The notes under the pieces are model-generated. The model saw only the letters and a program-made list of their open reading frames with translations, was not told the origin of the DNA and made no database searches. Positions 1 to 8,788 of a stretch of 64,000 bases of DNA are shown here, one piece after another. This DNA comes from Bacteroides sp. (lineage in GTDB: Bacteria > Bacteroidota > Bacteroidia > Bacteroidales > Bacteroidaceae), in the NCBI RefSeq assembly GCF_030151085.1, contig NZ_JASLER010000091.1:1-64000 (forward strand). The letters run 5' to 3'. Position 1 is the stretch's first letter, and every line of letters begins with the position of its first letter. The translations under genes and the position numbers were made by a program.

Positions 1-10
1 TGTGACTTTT

Positions 11-93
11 GCCCTTTCAGGGCGCAACGTTAGCAACCTATTATTGTACCCAGGGCGATGCCCTGGGCTGTAAGATAAAAGCCTTTCAGGCTT
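11..93. repeat. REP-like cluster of three short palindromes
   Basis: Three small GC-rich palindromes lie close together: GCCCTTTCAGGGC (11-23), CCCAGGGCGATGCCCTGGG (49-67) and AAGCCTTTCAGGCTT (79-93). The first and third share a CCTTTCAGG core. Clusters of this form are common extragenic elements in Bacteroidales and resemble REP sequences mobilised by TnpA-REP transposases; that link is from general knowledge and no transposase gene is in the window. The cluster may also act as a transcript end for a gene to the left. Confidence 0.6.
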
Positions 94-183
94 AGGCTGC
101 GCTAGACTTTCATTTACTTCAAATTAATTCAAAACCCGCCAGAAAGTAGCTAAACAGAATACTGTTTTTAGACATAAGAACAA

Positions 184-210
184 AAAAGAGGCAACATTTA
201 TGCCTCTTTT
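184..210. terminator. Bidirectional intrinsic terminator
   Basis: AAAAGAGGCA and TGCCTCTTTT form a 10-bp stem with a 7-nt loop, giving a T run on one strand and an A run on the other. It probably ends a gene located left of the window. Confidence 0.6.
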
Positions 211-311
211 GCAACCAATCTAGCGTTTATCTGTCGATAATCATACATTTATTTTCTAAAATACTATGGTTTGAAATGCTTCGTATAGGTTCTTGTGGCA
301 GTTTCTACTTG

Positions 312-421
312 TTGAAACAAAAGGTTTATTATGTTGGAACTTTTGGTTTTGAATGTTGAAACTTTTGGTTTTGCACATTGAAACTTTTAGTTTTTACAGT
401 CAAAACCAAAAGTTTCATACT
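312..421. repeat. 22-bp-period degenerate repeat array with inverted unit (locus A)
   Basis: Four direct units start at 312, 334, 356 and 378, each exactly 22 bp apart, with core TTGAAACTTTTGGTTTT (first unit more diverged). A fifth 22-bp unit at 400-421 is inverted: CAAAACCAAAAGTTT (401-415) is the perfect reverse complement of the core at 359-373. An open frame that crosses the array on the minus strand is only translated repeat. No gene is seen in 211-718; the array lies upstream of the polyene-like operon. Confidence 0.8.
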
Positions 422-494
422 GAGAACTAATAGAATAGCTATTTTTTGACTGAAATAAAACAAGTACATTCTAATTACGGGCTTTGGATACATC

Positions 495-600
495 TGTGAT
501 AGATGGTTGTAAGAAAGTTGATCTATCACACCTATCTATCACGCCTCAACCTATTTATATTCAGATGAGTATGTCCTAAAGTGTGATAGCATGATAGATA
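495..600. repeat. Cluster of TGATAGATA-type motifs in both orientations
   Basis: TGTGATAGAT (495-504) and ATCTATCACA (521-530) are perfect inverted repeats. TATCTATCA follows at 533-541, then GTGTGATAG (581-589) and TGATAGATA (592-600). Five copies of one half-site in about 105 bp suggest either operators upstream of the operon starting at 719 or a decayed repeat element. Confidence 0.5.
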
Positions 601-684
601 CTTTTAATAAAAAAAGTCTGTAGTAGCTGCATAACCGATACCACCAAATTACTATTTAAATGTTACTAACCCCAAAAAAAGCAG

Positions 685-692
685 TACCTTAG
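685..692 (+). promoter_or_regulatory. Possible -7 element for the polyene-like operon
   Basis: TACCTTAG differs at one base from the Bacteroides consensus TAnnTTTG and sits 27 bp before the ATG at 719. No clear -33 element is seen, so this is a weak call. Confidence 0.35.
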
Positions 693-718
693 CAGCGAAT
701 TAATTGAAAGCATTTCGC

Positions 719-1354
719 ATGAGAACAATACTGATAGCCCTTTTAATCATAGCCAACATCCCTTATTGCATCTATGCCCAAAACATGAAGAAACTGGTGC
801 AAACCAAAGATTTCGAAAACCGTTTGGCAAAAGAAGCTCAAACCATACAATCTATTGAAAGCGATTTCACCCAAGTGAAGTATCTGGATATCTTAGACGA
901 AAAGGTTACATCTAAAGGAAAGTTCTATTATCAAAAGAGTGGTAAGATATGCATGGAATATGCCCAGCCGATAAACTATCTGATTGTAATAAACGGGGCA
1001 CGCCTGAAGATCGTAGCAGATGGCAAAAAAAGCATAATGACCCTAAGTGCCAACAAGATGATGAACCAGATGCAGGATATGCTTATGGCATGTATGGTAG
1101 GCGATCTTTCAAAAATGACTTCTGATTATAAGCTGGAATACTTCGAAAACCCACAGTATTATATAATAAGAATTAAACCGGTCAATAAAGCTATACAAGC
1201 TTACATCACCGGGATTGAAATATACTTGGATAAGAAGGATATGTCAGTTTACAAGCTTCGGCTTTCGGAAACTGCCACCAACTATACGGAATATGAGTTC
1301 TACAACAAGAGATTTAATGCTTTGAAAGATGAAACTAAATTCTCTGTTCGCTAG
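719..1354 (+). CDS. LolA-like outer-membrane lipoprotein carrier
   Basis: Periplasmic LolA-family protein of about 211 residues, first gene of an eight-gene operon. The ATG at 719 gives a good signal peptide (MRTILIALLIIANIPYCIYA); an in-frame TTG at 704 is less likely. The mature part has the LolA pattern: an early helix (QSIESDFTQVKYL) followed by strands such as GKFYYQKSGKICMEYAQP. In aryl-polyene clusters a LolA homologue (ApeL in E. coli) is thought to help move the lipid product across the periplasm. Together with the MMPL exporter downstream, the same role is inferred here. The end overlaps the next gene by 26 bp, so the two are probably translationally coupled. Confidence 0.85.
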   Translation: MRTILIALLIIANIPYCIYAQNMKKLVQTKDFENRLAKEAQTIQSIESDFTQVKYLDILDEKVTSKGKFYYQKSGKICMEYAQPINYLIVINGARLKIVADGKKSIMTLSANKMMNQMQDMLMACMVGDLSKMTSDYKLEYFENPQYYIIRIKPVNKAIQAYITGIEIYLDKKDMSVYKLRLSETATNYTEYEFYNKRFNALKDETKFSVR

Positions 1355-1874
1355 TTTTATTCTGGTCTTATGCCTATTTACGTCATGCGCTTCTTCTAAA
1401 ATGGCAGATGCAGGCAGCTACACGCCAGCAATCATCCGTGCTGAAGCCTATACACAAAAGTATAATATGCAACTCGATTTTATGAAGCATCATTTAAGTG
1501 GAATGCTCATTATACGGAAACTACCGGATAATGAAATCAGGATATTAGCTACGACCTATTTCGGGCTAAGTCTTTTTGATTTTTCACTTCGAAACGATAC
1601 ATTCCATATCAACAGTTGCATCGAACCTATGCAAAAGAAAAAAATATTGAAACTACTGGAAATGGATTTCAAAAACCTTCTTTTAGATAGAGTGAATATC
1701 CGTATCAAAGAGAAAAGAAGTACTTTTGAAAAAAGAGTCACAGGCAGCGGATTCGGCAAATCGGTATTTTATTTATCAGAGTTCGTAGCAGAACGCCCGG
1801 AACAGATTCGGATAAAGCATCCTTGGCTACGACTAAGCATTCAATTAGATAAACTAAAAGAAAAACAAGAGTAA
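1329..1874 (+). CDS. Small lipoprotein, ApeN-like position
   Basis: A 181-residue lipoprotein with a clear SPII signal (lipobox LFTSC, lipidated Cys20). The mature part is basic and strand-rich without a catalytic motif. Gene order (LolA homologue, lipoprotein, dehydratase, glycosyltransferase, MMPL) matches the export and tailoring part of aryl-polyene clusters, where a lipoprotein of similar size occurs. A role in placing the lipid at the outer membrane is inference from context only. It overlaps the gene before it by 26 bp and the next gene starts 2 bp after it. Confidence 0.7.
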   Translation: MKLNSLFASFILVLCLFTSCASSKMADAGSYTPAIIRAEAYTQKYNMQLDFMKHHLSGMLIIRKLPDNEIRILATTYFGLSLFDFSLRNDTFHINSCIEPMQKKKILKLLEMDFKNLLLDRVNIRIKEKRSTFEKRVTGSGFGKSVFYLSEFVAERPEQIRIKHPWLRLSIQLDKLKEKQE

Positions 1875-1876
1875 AT

Positions 1877-2254
1877 ATGGCTGAACTTCTCACTGATTTT
1901 TATACTGTCAAACAATCTGAAAATATCAATGAAACAGATTGGACTGTAAAAGTCATGCTCAATTCGAAACATCCCGTTTATAACGGACACTTTCCACAAC
2001 AGCCTGTATTACCCGGAGTCTGTATGCTACAGATAATCAAGGAGTGTACAGAAACGATTTGCCATACCGCTTTGCAATATAAACAAATCGCCTCCTGCAA
2101 GTTTCTTTCAGCCATCAATCCGAATGAAACGCCTGAATTGGAATTCTTGATTATTTTCAAGAAAAGCGAAGCAGATATTTTCCAGATATCAGTAGAAGGA
2201 AGTTCTTCCAAGGGAATTTGTATCAAACTGAAAGCACAACTAATTATCAAATAG
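1877..2254 (+). CDS. FabZ/ApeP-like 3-hydroxyacyl-ACP dehydratase
   Basis: A 125-residue single hot-dog-fold protein. The segment HPVYNGHFPQQPVLPGVCMLQ (about residues 34-54) is the FabA/FabZ active-site signature GHFP-x-x-PVLPG; the His of GHFP is the catalytic residue in the family. It would dehydrate 3-hydroxyacyl-ACP intermediates during acyl-chain or polyene elongation. A housekeeping FabZ is normally larger and sits near lpx genes, so this copy probably serves the local lipid pathway. No ketosynthase, ketoreductase or ACP gene accompanies it in this window, so its partners must be encoded elsewhere. Confidence 0.85.
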   Translation: MAELLTDFYTVKQSENINETDWTVKVMLNSKHPVYNGHFPQQPVLPGVCMLQIIKECTETICHTALQYKQIASCKFLSAINPNETPELEFLIIFKKSEADIFQISVEGSSSKGICIKLKAQLIIK

Positions 2255-2257
2255 AAT

Positions 2258-3448
2258 ATGAATGAATGCAGTTCCGGATTAGTGCGTGAAAAGGCAAAAC
2301 AACTGGGTATTGTCGTTATTATTCCTACCTATAATAATGATAAGACTGTGACTGCTGTTATTACAGATGTACTATGCTATGTAGAAGATGTCATTGTAGT
2401 CAATGACGGTTCTACCGACAGTACCCCCACCCTGTTAAGCAATTTCCCGAACCTGCAAGTCATCACCCATCCTATTAATAAGGGCAAGGGTACCGCATTA
2501 AAAAACGGACTTAAACAAGCCAAGAAAATGGGCTACCGTTATGCTATAACAATTGATTCAGATGGTCAGCATTTTGCCTCGGATATTCCTCTTTTTATTG
2601 AAGAAATAGAAAAAGAGCCTGATACGTTATTGGTAGGAGCCCGTAACCTGACCTCAGATAATATGCCCGGCAAAAACACTTTTGCCAACAAGTTCTCCAA
2701 TTTCTGGTTCAGACTCGAAACCGGATTAAAATTAGAGGACACACAATCCGGTTTCCGGCTTTACCCGCTCCATAGAATCAACGTACAGCGATTCTACTAT
2801 ACCGCCAAATATGAATTTGAACTGGAAGCCTTGGTATTTGCCGCATGGGGAGGAACTACAGTCCGAAACATTCCTATACATGTATATTACCCTCCTCAGG
2901 AAGAACGTGTATCACACTTTCGTCCTTTCCGGGATTTTACCCGTATCAGTATTCTGAATACACTATTAGTATTCATCACATTCCTTTGGATATATCCACG
3001 TAACTTTTTCCGGAAGCTTACCTGGAAGAACTGCCGAACATTCTTTCAAACCCATATTACCCAGTCCAATGAGTCCAATCTGAAAATCACTTATGCCATC
3101 ATGCTGGGTATTTTCATGGGAATCGTCCCAATATGGGGATATCAGATGCTTGTCACCCTACTTCTTGCCCATGCATTCAAATTAAACAAGGTGATAGCCA
3201 TTGTAGCAGCCAATATCAGTATCCCTCCTTTCATACCTTTCCTACTGTATGCCAGTTATCTGACGGGCTGCAAAGTACTGGACCGGTCGGTAGAACTGCA
3301 CTTTACCGATATATCATTCGAAAATGTGAAATCAGTTTTAGAGCAATATCTAATAGGAAGTATTATCTTTGCAACGGTTTGTAGCTTACTAGCAGGCTTT
3401 CTTGCAATCAGCCTGCTCAGTGTGTTCAGAAGACCCCAAACAACATGA
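2258..3448 (+). CDS. GT2 glycosyltransferase fused to DUF2062 membrane domain
   Basis: A 396-residue protein. The N-terminal 240 residues form a family 2 glycosyltransferase with VVIIPTYNN, VNDGSTDST and the metal-binding DSDGQH motif (about residue 105). The C-terminal part (from about 270, KITYAIMLGIFMGIVPIWGY) is a DUF2062 domain with several membrane segments. Such GT2-DUF2062 proteins resemble dolichol-phosphate mannosyltransferase-like enzymes acting at the inner membrane. It could glycosylate the lipid made by this operon, as proposed for the GT domain of ApeJ in aryl-polyene clusters. It overlaps the next gene by 4 bp (ATGA), typical of translational coupling. Confidence 0.85.
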   Translation: MNECSSGLVREKAKQLGIVVIIPTYNNDKTVTAVITDVLCYVEDVIVVNDGSTDSTPTLLSNFPNLQVITHPINKGKGTALKNGLKQAKKMGYRYAITIDSDGQHFASDIPLFIEEIEKEPDTLLVGARNLTSDNMPGKNTFANKFSNFWFRLETGLKLEDTQSGFRLYPLHRINVQRFYYTAKYEFELEALVFAAWGGTTVRNIPIHVYYPPQEERVSHFRPFRDFTRISILNTLLVFITFLWIYPRNFFRKLTWKNCRTFFQTHITQSNESNLKITYAIMLGIFMGIVPIWGYQMLVTLLLAHAFKLNKVIAIVAANISIPPFIPFLLYASYLTGCKVLDRSVELHFTDISFENVKSVLEQYLIGSIIFATVCSLLAGFLAISLLSVFRRPQTT

Positions 3449-6400
3449 CCCAGTTTTTTATCAGACTATATGATTATTTCGAAAGGCACAAAATCCTCTT
3501 TTACTTGTCACTTTGTGCTTGTGTCCTCTTTATGGGGTACTTTGCTTGGCAAGTTCGGTTTGAGGAGAACGTAACACGCTTTTTCCCTGATACTAAAAAC
3601 AGCCAAAACATTACGAAGGTATTCGATAATCTAAAAATTAAAGATAAGATTATCATTTTATTGTCACCTGCTGACTCTGTGACGACTCCGGAAATAATGA
3701 CAGAAGCAAGTGATCTGCTCAAACAAAACTTGCAGTCAACAGGGCAAGAATTCATTAAAGATATCTTTTCCGAAGTAGATGAAAACCTAGTCGGAAAGGC
3801 CAGTGACTTTGTTTACAACAATCTGCCTCTGTTTCTTACAGAAAAAGATTATCAGCGCTTCGATTCTCTCCTAACCCAGAAAGGAATAGAAGCCACCATG
3901 CGAAAAAACTATACCAACCTCCTTTCTCCTGCTGGAATAGCTCTGAGAAGCTATATCCAAAGAGACCCGTTAGGACTAGGAAGCAACTCCCTGAAACATC
4001 TACAGGATTTCCAACTGGAAACCAACTATGAAATCAACAACGGGCATATCTTTTCGAAAGACGGTGGCACCTTACTGATGTTTATAACCCCAATATTCGG
4101 AACAGGAAGTACGGGAAAAAACGACAAGCTTATTCAAATTCTGGAAGACGAATTACTGCAAATCGAAAAGACATACCCCAAACTTAAAGCATCTTACTAT
4201 GGAGGTCCTTCGGTAGGAGTCTATAATGCGCGACAGATAAAGCAAGACACTATTATCACTTCGAGTATTGCACTGCTGATTATCATTGTATTTATTTCAT
4301 TGGTATTCAAACACAAGAAGTCGATACCACTTATTATAACTCCGGTTCTATTCGGTGGATTGTTTGCCTTATGCATGATTTATTTTATCCGGGGTTCCAT
4401 CTCTGCCATTGCCGTTGGTGCCGGATCGGCTATTTTGGGTATTGCCTTAAGCTATTCCATACACATGCTGGCACATCAGAATCATGTATCTACTGTACAG
4501 CAACTGATCAAAGAAATAACCTACCCGCTAACCGTAGGCAGTTTCACGACTATTGGCGCATTCTTCGGACTTATATTTACCACTTCCGAACTTTTACGTG
4601 ATTTTGGTTTGTTTGCCTCTTTGGCACTAATTGGAACGACTCTTTTCTGCCTCATATACCTTCCACATTTTCTGAAAGGACAAGCCGACGTAAAACAAGG
4701 AATGATACTCCGTTTTATCGAGAAAATAAATGCCTATCCGTATGAAAAAAACAAATGGCTAGTGGGAGGAATTGTCATTATCACTGTCATTTGCCTGTTC
4801 ACCTCGCAAAAGGTGAAATTCAATGAGGATATGATGAGTATCAACTATGAGCCTCAACACCTAAAACAGGCTGAGGCTAAACTAGAACAACTGTTCAATA
4901 CCCAAGAGAAAACTGTACTCTTTGTCAGTGTAGGTAGAGATATGTCCGAAGCTCTTCAATGCTATTCAAAGACCAACCGCCAATTAGGCACATTCAAAGA
5001 AAAAGGACTGATTAAAGCATACGCATCTGCCGAACAGTTCCTCATTTCCCCGGAGGAACAACAAAAACGACTTGAACGTTGGAACCATTACTGGGAAGAA
5101 TCGGAAAAGAAAGCTACTATTCGTAAATATATAGAAGAATCTGCCCGTACTTATCATTTCCGTGAAGGTAGTTTCGATTCATTTTATAAATGGTTGGATC
5201 AACCTTTCCAGCCCTATGATTATCGAAAGGACACCAATAATATCTCCACCACCTTATTGAACGAATGGCAAACAACCGCCGATTCCATTACCATGCTCGT
5301 CACCCAAGTACGCATAGGCGACAATACGAAGGAGGAAGTATACCAGCAATTTAAAGACAATACGGATGTTGTTGTTTTCGACCGAAGTTATTTCACCAAC
5401 CAATGGGTTTCCGCTATCAACAATGACTTTTACTTGATACTCTATATCTCATCTTTCCTCATATTTCTGGCATTACTGATTTCTTACGGGCGCATCGAAT
5501 TGACTCTAATCAGCTTCCTGCCCATGCTGATAAGTTGGACTATTATCCTAGGATTGATGGGAATATTAGGAATTGAATTTAATATTATCAATATCATTCT
5601 TTCCACCTTTATATTCGGTATAGGAGATGACTTTAGCATCTTCATCATGGATGGTCTTCAAAGTAAATACAAAACCGGAAAAGCCATCCTGAACTCTCAT
5701 AAAACGGCTATTTTCTTTTCCGCATTTACTGCCGTGGTGGGAATGGGTACTTTAGTATTCGCCAAACATCCTGCTTTGCAATCCATCTCACTGATTTCCA
5801 TTCTCGGAATGTCAGCAGTTGTATTGGTTGCCTACACTATACAGCCTCTTATATTCCAGTTCTTTATAGCCAAACCGGCATCCAAAGGACTCCCCCCCTA
5901 TACCTTGATAGGACTCCTCCGGACCGTTATTCTTTTCATGCTTTTCCTTGTGGGATGCATCATTCTGAGAATAGTCATTCTTTTGTTATATCTCGTACCC
6001 ATATGCCGCGTCTATAAGCAGCAGTTCATCTGCCGGGTTATTAACATCACTTGCAAAGGCATAGTAGCAGTTGCCACATTTGTGCGAAAAGAGCATATCA
6101 ATACTACTAATGAAACATTTAAGAAGCCTGCCATTGTAATTGCCAATCATCAATCCTTTATTGATATTCTGGAGTTGTTATCTTTCTCCCCAAAGATTAT
6201 TATGATAACCAACCATTGGGTATGGAGCTCTCCGGTATTCGGGGGAATTATCAAATATGCCGGTTTCTTTCAAGTGGATGAAGGATACGAATTATGTGTA
6301 GAACGGATGAAAGAGAAAGTGAAAGAGGGATATTCCATCGCTATTTTTCCCGAAGGTACACGCACCTATGACGGTAAAATGAAACGCTTCCACAAAGGAG

Positions 6401-7305
6401 CTTTCTATTTATCGGAAGCTCTTCAACTGGATATTATTCCTGTAGTTCTGTACGGCAACGGCAAGATAATAGCCAAAGCACAACCTTTCTACATCCGCAA
6501 AGGTATTATATATTCAAAGATATTGCCCCGTATCCCTTACAATGATACTTCATTTGGAACAACTTACCAAGAGAGAGGCAAACGCATATCTGCTTATATG
6601 AAAGAAGAATATGCCCGCATTTGCCAGGAAAAAAACACTCCTGCAAATCCTGCATTCTACGAGGCCCTGATACTGAACTACATCTATAAAGGTCCCATCA
6701 TTGAATGGTACATACGTATCAAAGTAAAGATGGAGCGTAACTATCAACTCTTTAATCAACTGGTTCCGATGAAAGCCAGGATTACAGACATAGGTTGCGG
6801 ACTTGGTCCGTTATGCTATATGCTGTCCATGGTATCGAAAGATAGACAGATAATAGGTATAGATTACGATGAAGATAAAATAGCTCTTGCACAACATGGC
6901 TGGCTTCGTAAAGACAACCTCCGTTTTGAATATGCAGATGCGTTGAGTTATGATCTCCCGGAGAGTGATGTTTTCATACTGAGCGATATATTGCATTACA
7001 TGAGTTTTCAGCGCCAACATGATTTACTGTTGAAATGTGCTGCTTTGCTCTCTTCCGAAGGGATGATTATCATACGGGATGGAAATCCGACCGATACCAG
7101 CAGGCACCGTTTAACCCGTTTCACCGAACTTCTCTCTACCCGGATTATCAAATTCAACCGTACCAAAGAAGTTTTATGCTTTTCTTCCGAAAGTCAGATA
7201 CGCAGTATTGCCCACGAATGTGGCATGGTGGTAAATGCTATTCGGAATGATAAATATACATCAAATACCATCTATATACTTAAAAAAAGTAATCACCATG
7301 AGTAA
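3445..7305 (+). CDS. MMPL/RND exporter fused to PlsC-like acyltransferase and SAM methyltransferase
   Basis: A 1286-residue three-part protein. Residues 1 to about 850 are an MMPL/RND-type lipid exporter with two repeated halves: an N-terminal membrane segment, a large periplasmic loop and a helix bundle, then the same again. Residues about 880-1085 form a PlsC/LPLAT acyltransferase with the NHxxxxD motif (N901, H902, D907) and FPEGTR (E970). Residues about 1100-1286 are a class I methyltransferase with motif I DIGCG at 1115-1119. Aryl-polyene clusters have an MMPL exporter (ApeM), and acyltransferase and methyltransferase functions as separate genes; here all are in one chain with no stop or frameshift. 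It overlaps its upstream neighbour by 4 bp and the next gene by 8 bp. Confidence 0.88.
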   Translation: MTQFFIRLYDYFERHKILFYLSLCACVLFMGYFAWQVRFEENVTRFFPDTKNSQNITKVFDNLKIKDKIIILLSPADSVTTPEIMTEASDLLKQNLQSTGQEFIKDIFSEVDENLVGKASDFVYNNLPLFLTEKDYQRFDSLLTQKGIEATMRKNYTNLLSPAGIALRSYIQRDPLGLGSNSLKHLQDFQLETNYEINNGHIFSKDGGTLLMFITPIFGTGSTGKNDKLIQILEDELLQIEKTYPKLKASYYGGPSVGVYNARQIKQDTIITSSIALLIIIVFISLVFKHKKSIPLIITPVLFGGLFALCMIYFIRGSISAIAVGAGSAILGIALSYSIHMLAHQNHVSTVQQLIKEITYPLTVGSFTTIGAFFGLIFTTSELLRDFGLFASLALIGTTLFCLIYLPHFLKGQADVKQGMILRFIEKINAYPYEKNKWLVGGIVIITVICLFTSQKVKFNEDMMSINYEPQHLKQAEAKLEQLFNTQEKTVLFVSVGRDMSEALQCYSKTNRQLGTFKEKGLIKAYASAEQFLISPEEQQKRLERWNHYWEESEKKATIRKYIEESARTYHFREGSFDSFYKWLDQPFQPYDYRKDTNNISTTLLNEWQTTADSITMLVTQVRIGDNTKEEVYQQFKDNTDVVVFDRSYFTNQWVSAINNDFYLILYISSFLIFLALLISYGRIELTLISFLPMLISWTIILGLMGILGIEFNIINIILSTFIFGIGDDFSIFIMDGLQSKYKTGKAILNSHKTAIFFSAFTAVVGMGTLVFAKHPALQSISLISILGMSAVVLVAYTIQPLIFQFFIAKPASKGLPPYTLIGLLRTVILFMLFLVGCIILRIVILLLYLVPICRVYKQQFICRVINITCKGIVAVATFVRKEHINTTNETFKKPAIVIANHQSFIDILELLSFSPKIIMITNHWVWSSPVFGGIIKYAGFFQVDEGYELCVERMKEKVKEGYSIAIFPEGTRTYDGKMKRFHKGAFYLSEALQLDIIPVVLYGNGKIIAKAQPFYIRKGIIYSKILPRIPYNDTSFGTTYQERGKRISAYMKEEYARICQEKNTPANPAFYEALILNYIYKGPIIEWYIRIKVKMERNYQLFNQLVPMKARITDIGCGLGPLCYMLSMVSKDRQIIGIDYDEDKIALAQHGWLRKDNLRFEYADALSYDLPESDVFILSDILHYMSFQRQHDLLLKCAALLSSEGMIIIRDGNPTDTSRHRLTRFTELLSTRIIKFNRTKEVLCFSSESQIRSIAHECGMVVNAIRNDKYTSNTIYILKKSNHHE

Positions 7306-8788
7306 GTACGACGTTATCATCATCGGAAGTGGCTTAGGTGGTCTTGAATGTGGAACCATCCTTAGCAAGGAAGGCTATAATGTATGTGTACTCGAAAAGA
7401 ATGATTTATTTGGAGGTTGTTTTCAAACTTATCGACGAAAAGGACATCTGCTGGATACCGGTATTCATTATATTGGTAGCTTGGGTGAAGGACAGATCAT
7501 GAACCAGTTTTTCCGATATATAGGAATCATGGACAAATTAAAAGTCCGCAAACTGGATGAAAATGCTTTCGACAGGATATTCTACAAGAATAAGGTATAT
7601 GATTACGCCATGGGGTACAATCACTTCATTGACAACCTCTGCGAATCTTTCCCCTATGAGAGGGAGAATCTTCACCAATATGCGCAACTATTGCAGGAAG
7701 TAGGTAACCTGATCAGTGTAGATAACTTCAAAAGAGGTATCATATCTACCGAAGGAATGAAGTTCTTCAATACTTCGGCGGCAGAGATGATAACCCAAAC
7801 CACACCAAATCCTGATTTACAATCCGTATTGGCAGGCTCGGCACTTCTGTACGGCGGATCAAGGGAGCAGTCTAACTTTTACGAACATGCCATGATTAAT
7901 AATTCCCATATACAGGGAGCCTATCGGTTCGTTGACGGAAGTATGCAGGTAGCTTCGGCAATGATTGACATTATTCGTTCCAATGGTGGTACAGTATTGA
8001 ATAATAGTAAAGTCACCCGTATAATTGTAGAAAACGAGCGGGTTCAAGGTGTCGAAATAAATGGTACGGAACGTATTGAAAGCAGTTATGTAATCTCCAA
8101 CCTACATCCCAAGCTCACCTTGACCTTGTTGGATAAAAACCGTTGTATCAAGAATGCCTATATTTCACGCATCAACTCATTGGAAAACACCTACGGTATC
8201 TTCACTCTCAATTTAATCATGAAAGAAAATAGCTATCCGTATATAAATCGGAACGTTTATCTTCATGGAGATAATGATGTATGGTACAGCAAAAATAAAA
8301 TTGGAGAGAACATTACCAACTGTATGATTTCCATGCAAGCTTCATCGCATAACCCCGGTCAAGCGGACGTAGTTTCTATCCTGACACCTATGTATATAGA
8401 TGAAATCTCAGCATGGTTGGATACACTTCCCGAACAGCGAGGAGATGAGTATAAAGCTTTCAAACAAGAAAAGTCCAGGCAGTTGCTGACTTTCATCCGG
8501 AATCATGGCATTGACTTTGGTGACGCAATTGAAGCTATGTACACCACAACTCCTCTAAGTTACAGAGATTTCACCGGTACTTGCGACGGTTCTGCTTATG
8601 GTATTATCAAAGACTATAAATGTCCGCAAGTAGGTTTTGTCTCCACCCGAACCAAGTTAAGTAATTTATTCCTAACTGGACAAAACTTGAATGTTCATGG
8701 TGCATTAGGAGTAACACTAACTTCCATCATTACCTGTGGCGAGTTTCTCGGACAGGAATACTTAGCTAAAAAGATTGGTTATGCATAA
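7298..8788 (+). CDS. FAD-dependent oxidoreductase, phytoene desaturase/CrtISO-like
   Basis: A 496-residue flavoprotein. The start is taken at ATG 7298, which overlaps the previous stop by 8 bp and places the dinucleotide-binding motif GSGLGG at residues 10-15, the normal position; an in-frame start further upstream would add an unlikely tail. The overall shape (N-terminal Rossmann motif, EKNDLFGG after the second strand, C-terminal GALGVTLTSIITCG) fits the phytoene desaturase, carotenoid isomerase and retinol saturase superfamily. The substrate is unknown; acting on the unsaturated acyl chain of the operon's product is an inference. It overlaps the next gene by 8 bp. Confidence 0.85.
   Translation: MSKYDVIIIGSGLGGLECGTILSKEGYNVCVLEKNDLFGGCFQTYRRKGHLLDTGIHYIGSLGEGQIMNQFFRYIGIMDKLKVRKLDENAFDRIFYKNKVYDYAMGYNHFIDNLCESFPYERENLHQYAQLLQEVGNLISVDNFKRGIISTEGMKFFNTSAAEMITQTTPNPDLQSVLAGSALLYGGSREQSNFYEHAMINNSHIQGAYRFVDGSMQVASAMIDIIRSNGGTVLNNSKVTRIIVENERVQGVEINGTERIESSYVISNLHPKLTLTLLDKNRCIKNAYISRINSLENTYGIFTLNLIMKENSYPYINRNVYLHGDNDVWYSKNKIGENITNCMISMQASSHNPGQADVVSILTPMYIDEISAWLDTLPEQRGDEYKAFKQEKSRQLLTFIRNHGIDFGDAIEAMYTTTPLSYRDFTGTCDGSAYGIIKDYKCPQVGFVSTRTKLSNLFLTGQNLNVHGALGVTLTSIITCGEFLGQEYLAKKIGYA

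Noticed and set aside
329..529. 66-codon minus-strand open frame at the left edge
   Set aside because: It is a translation of the 22-bp array (Lys/Gln/Phe repeats) with no ribosome-binding site.
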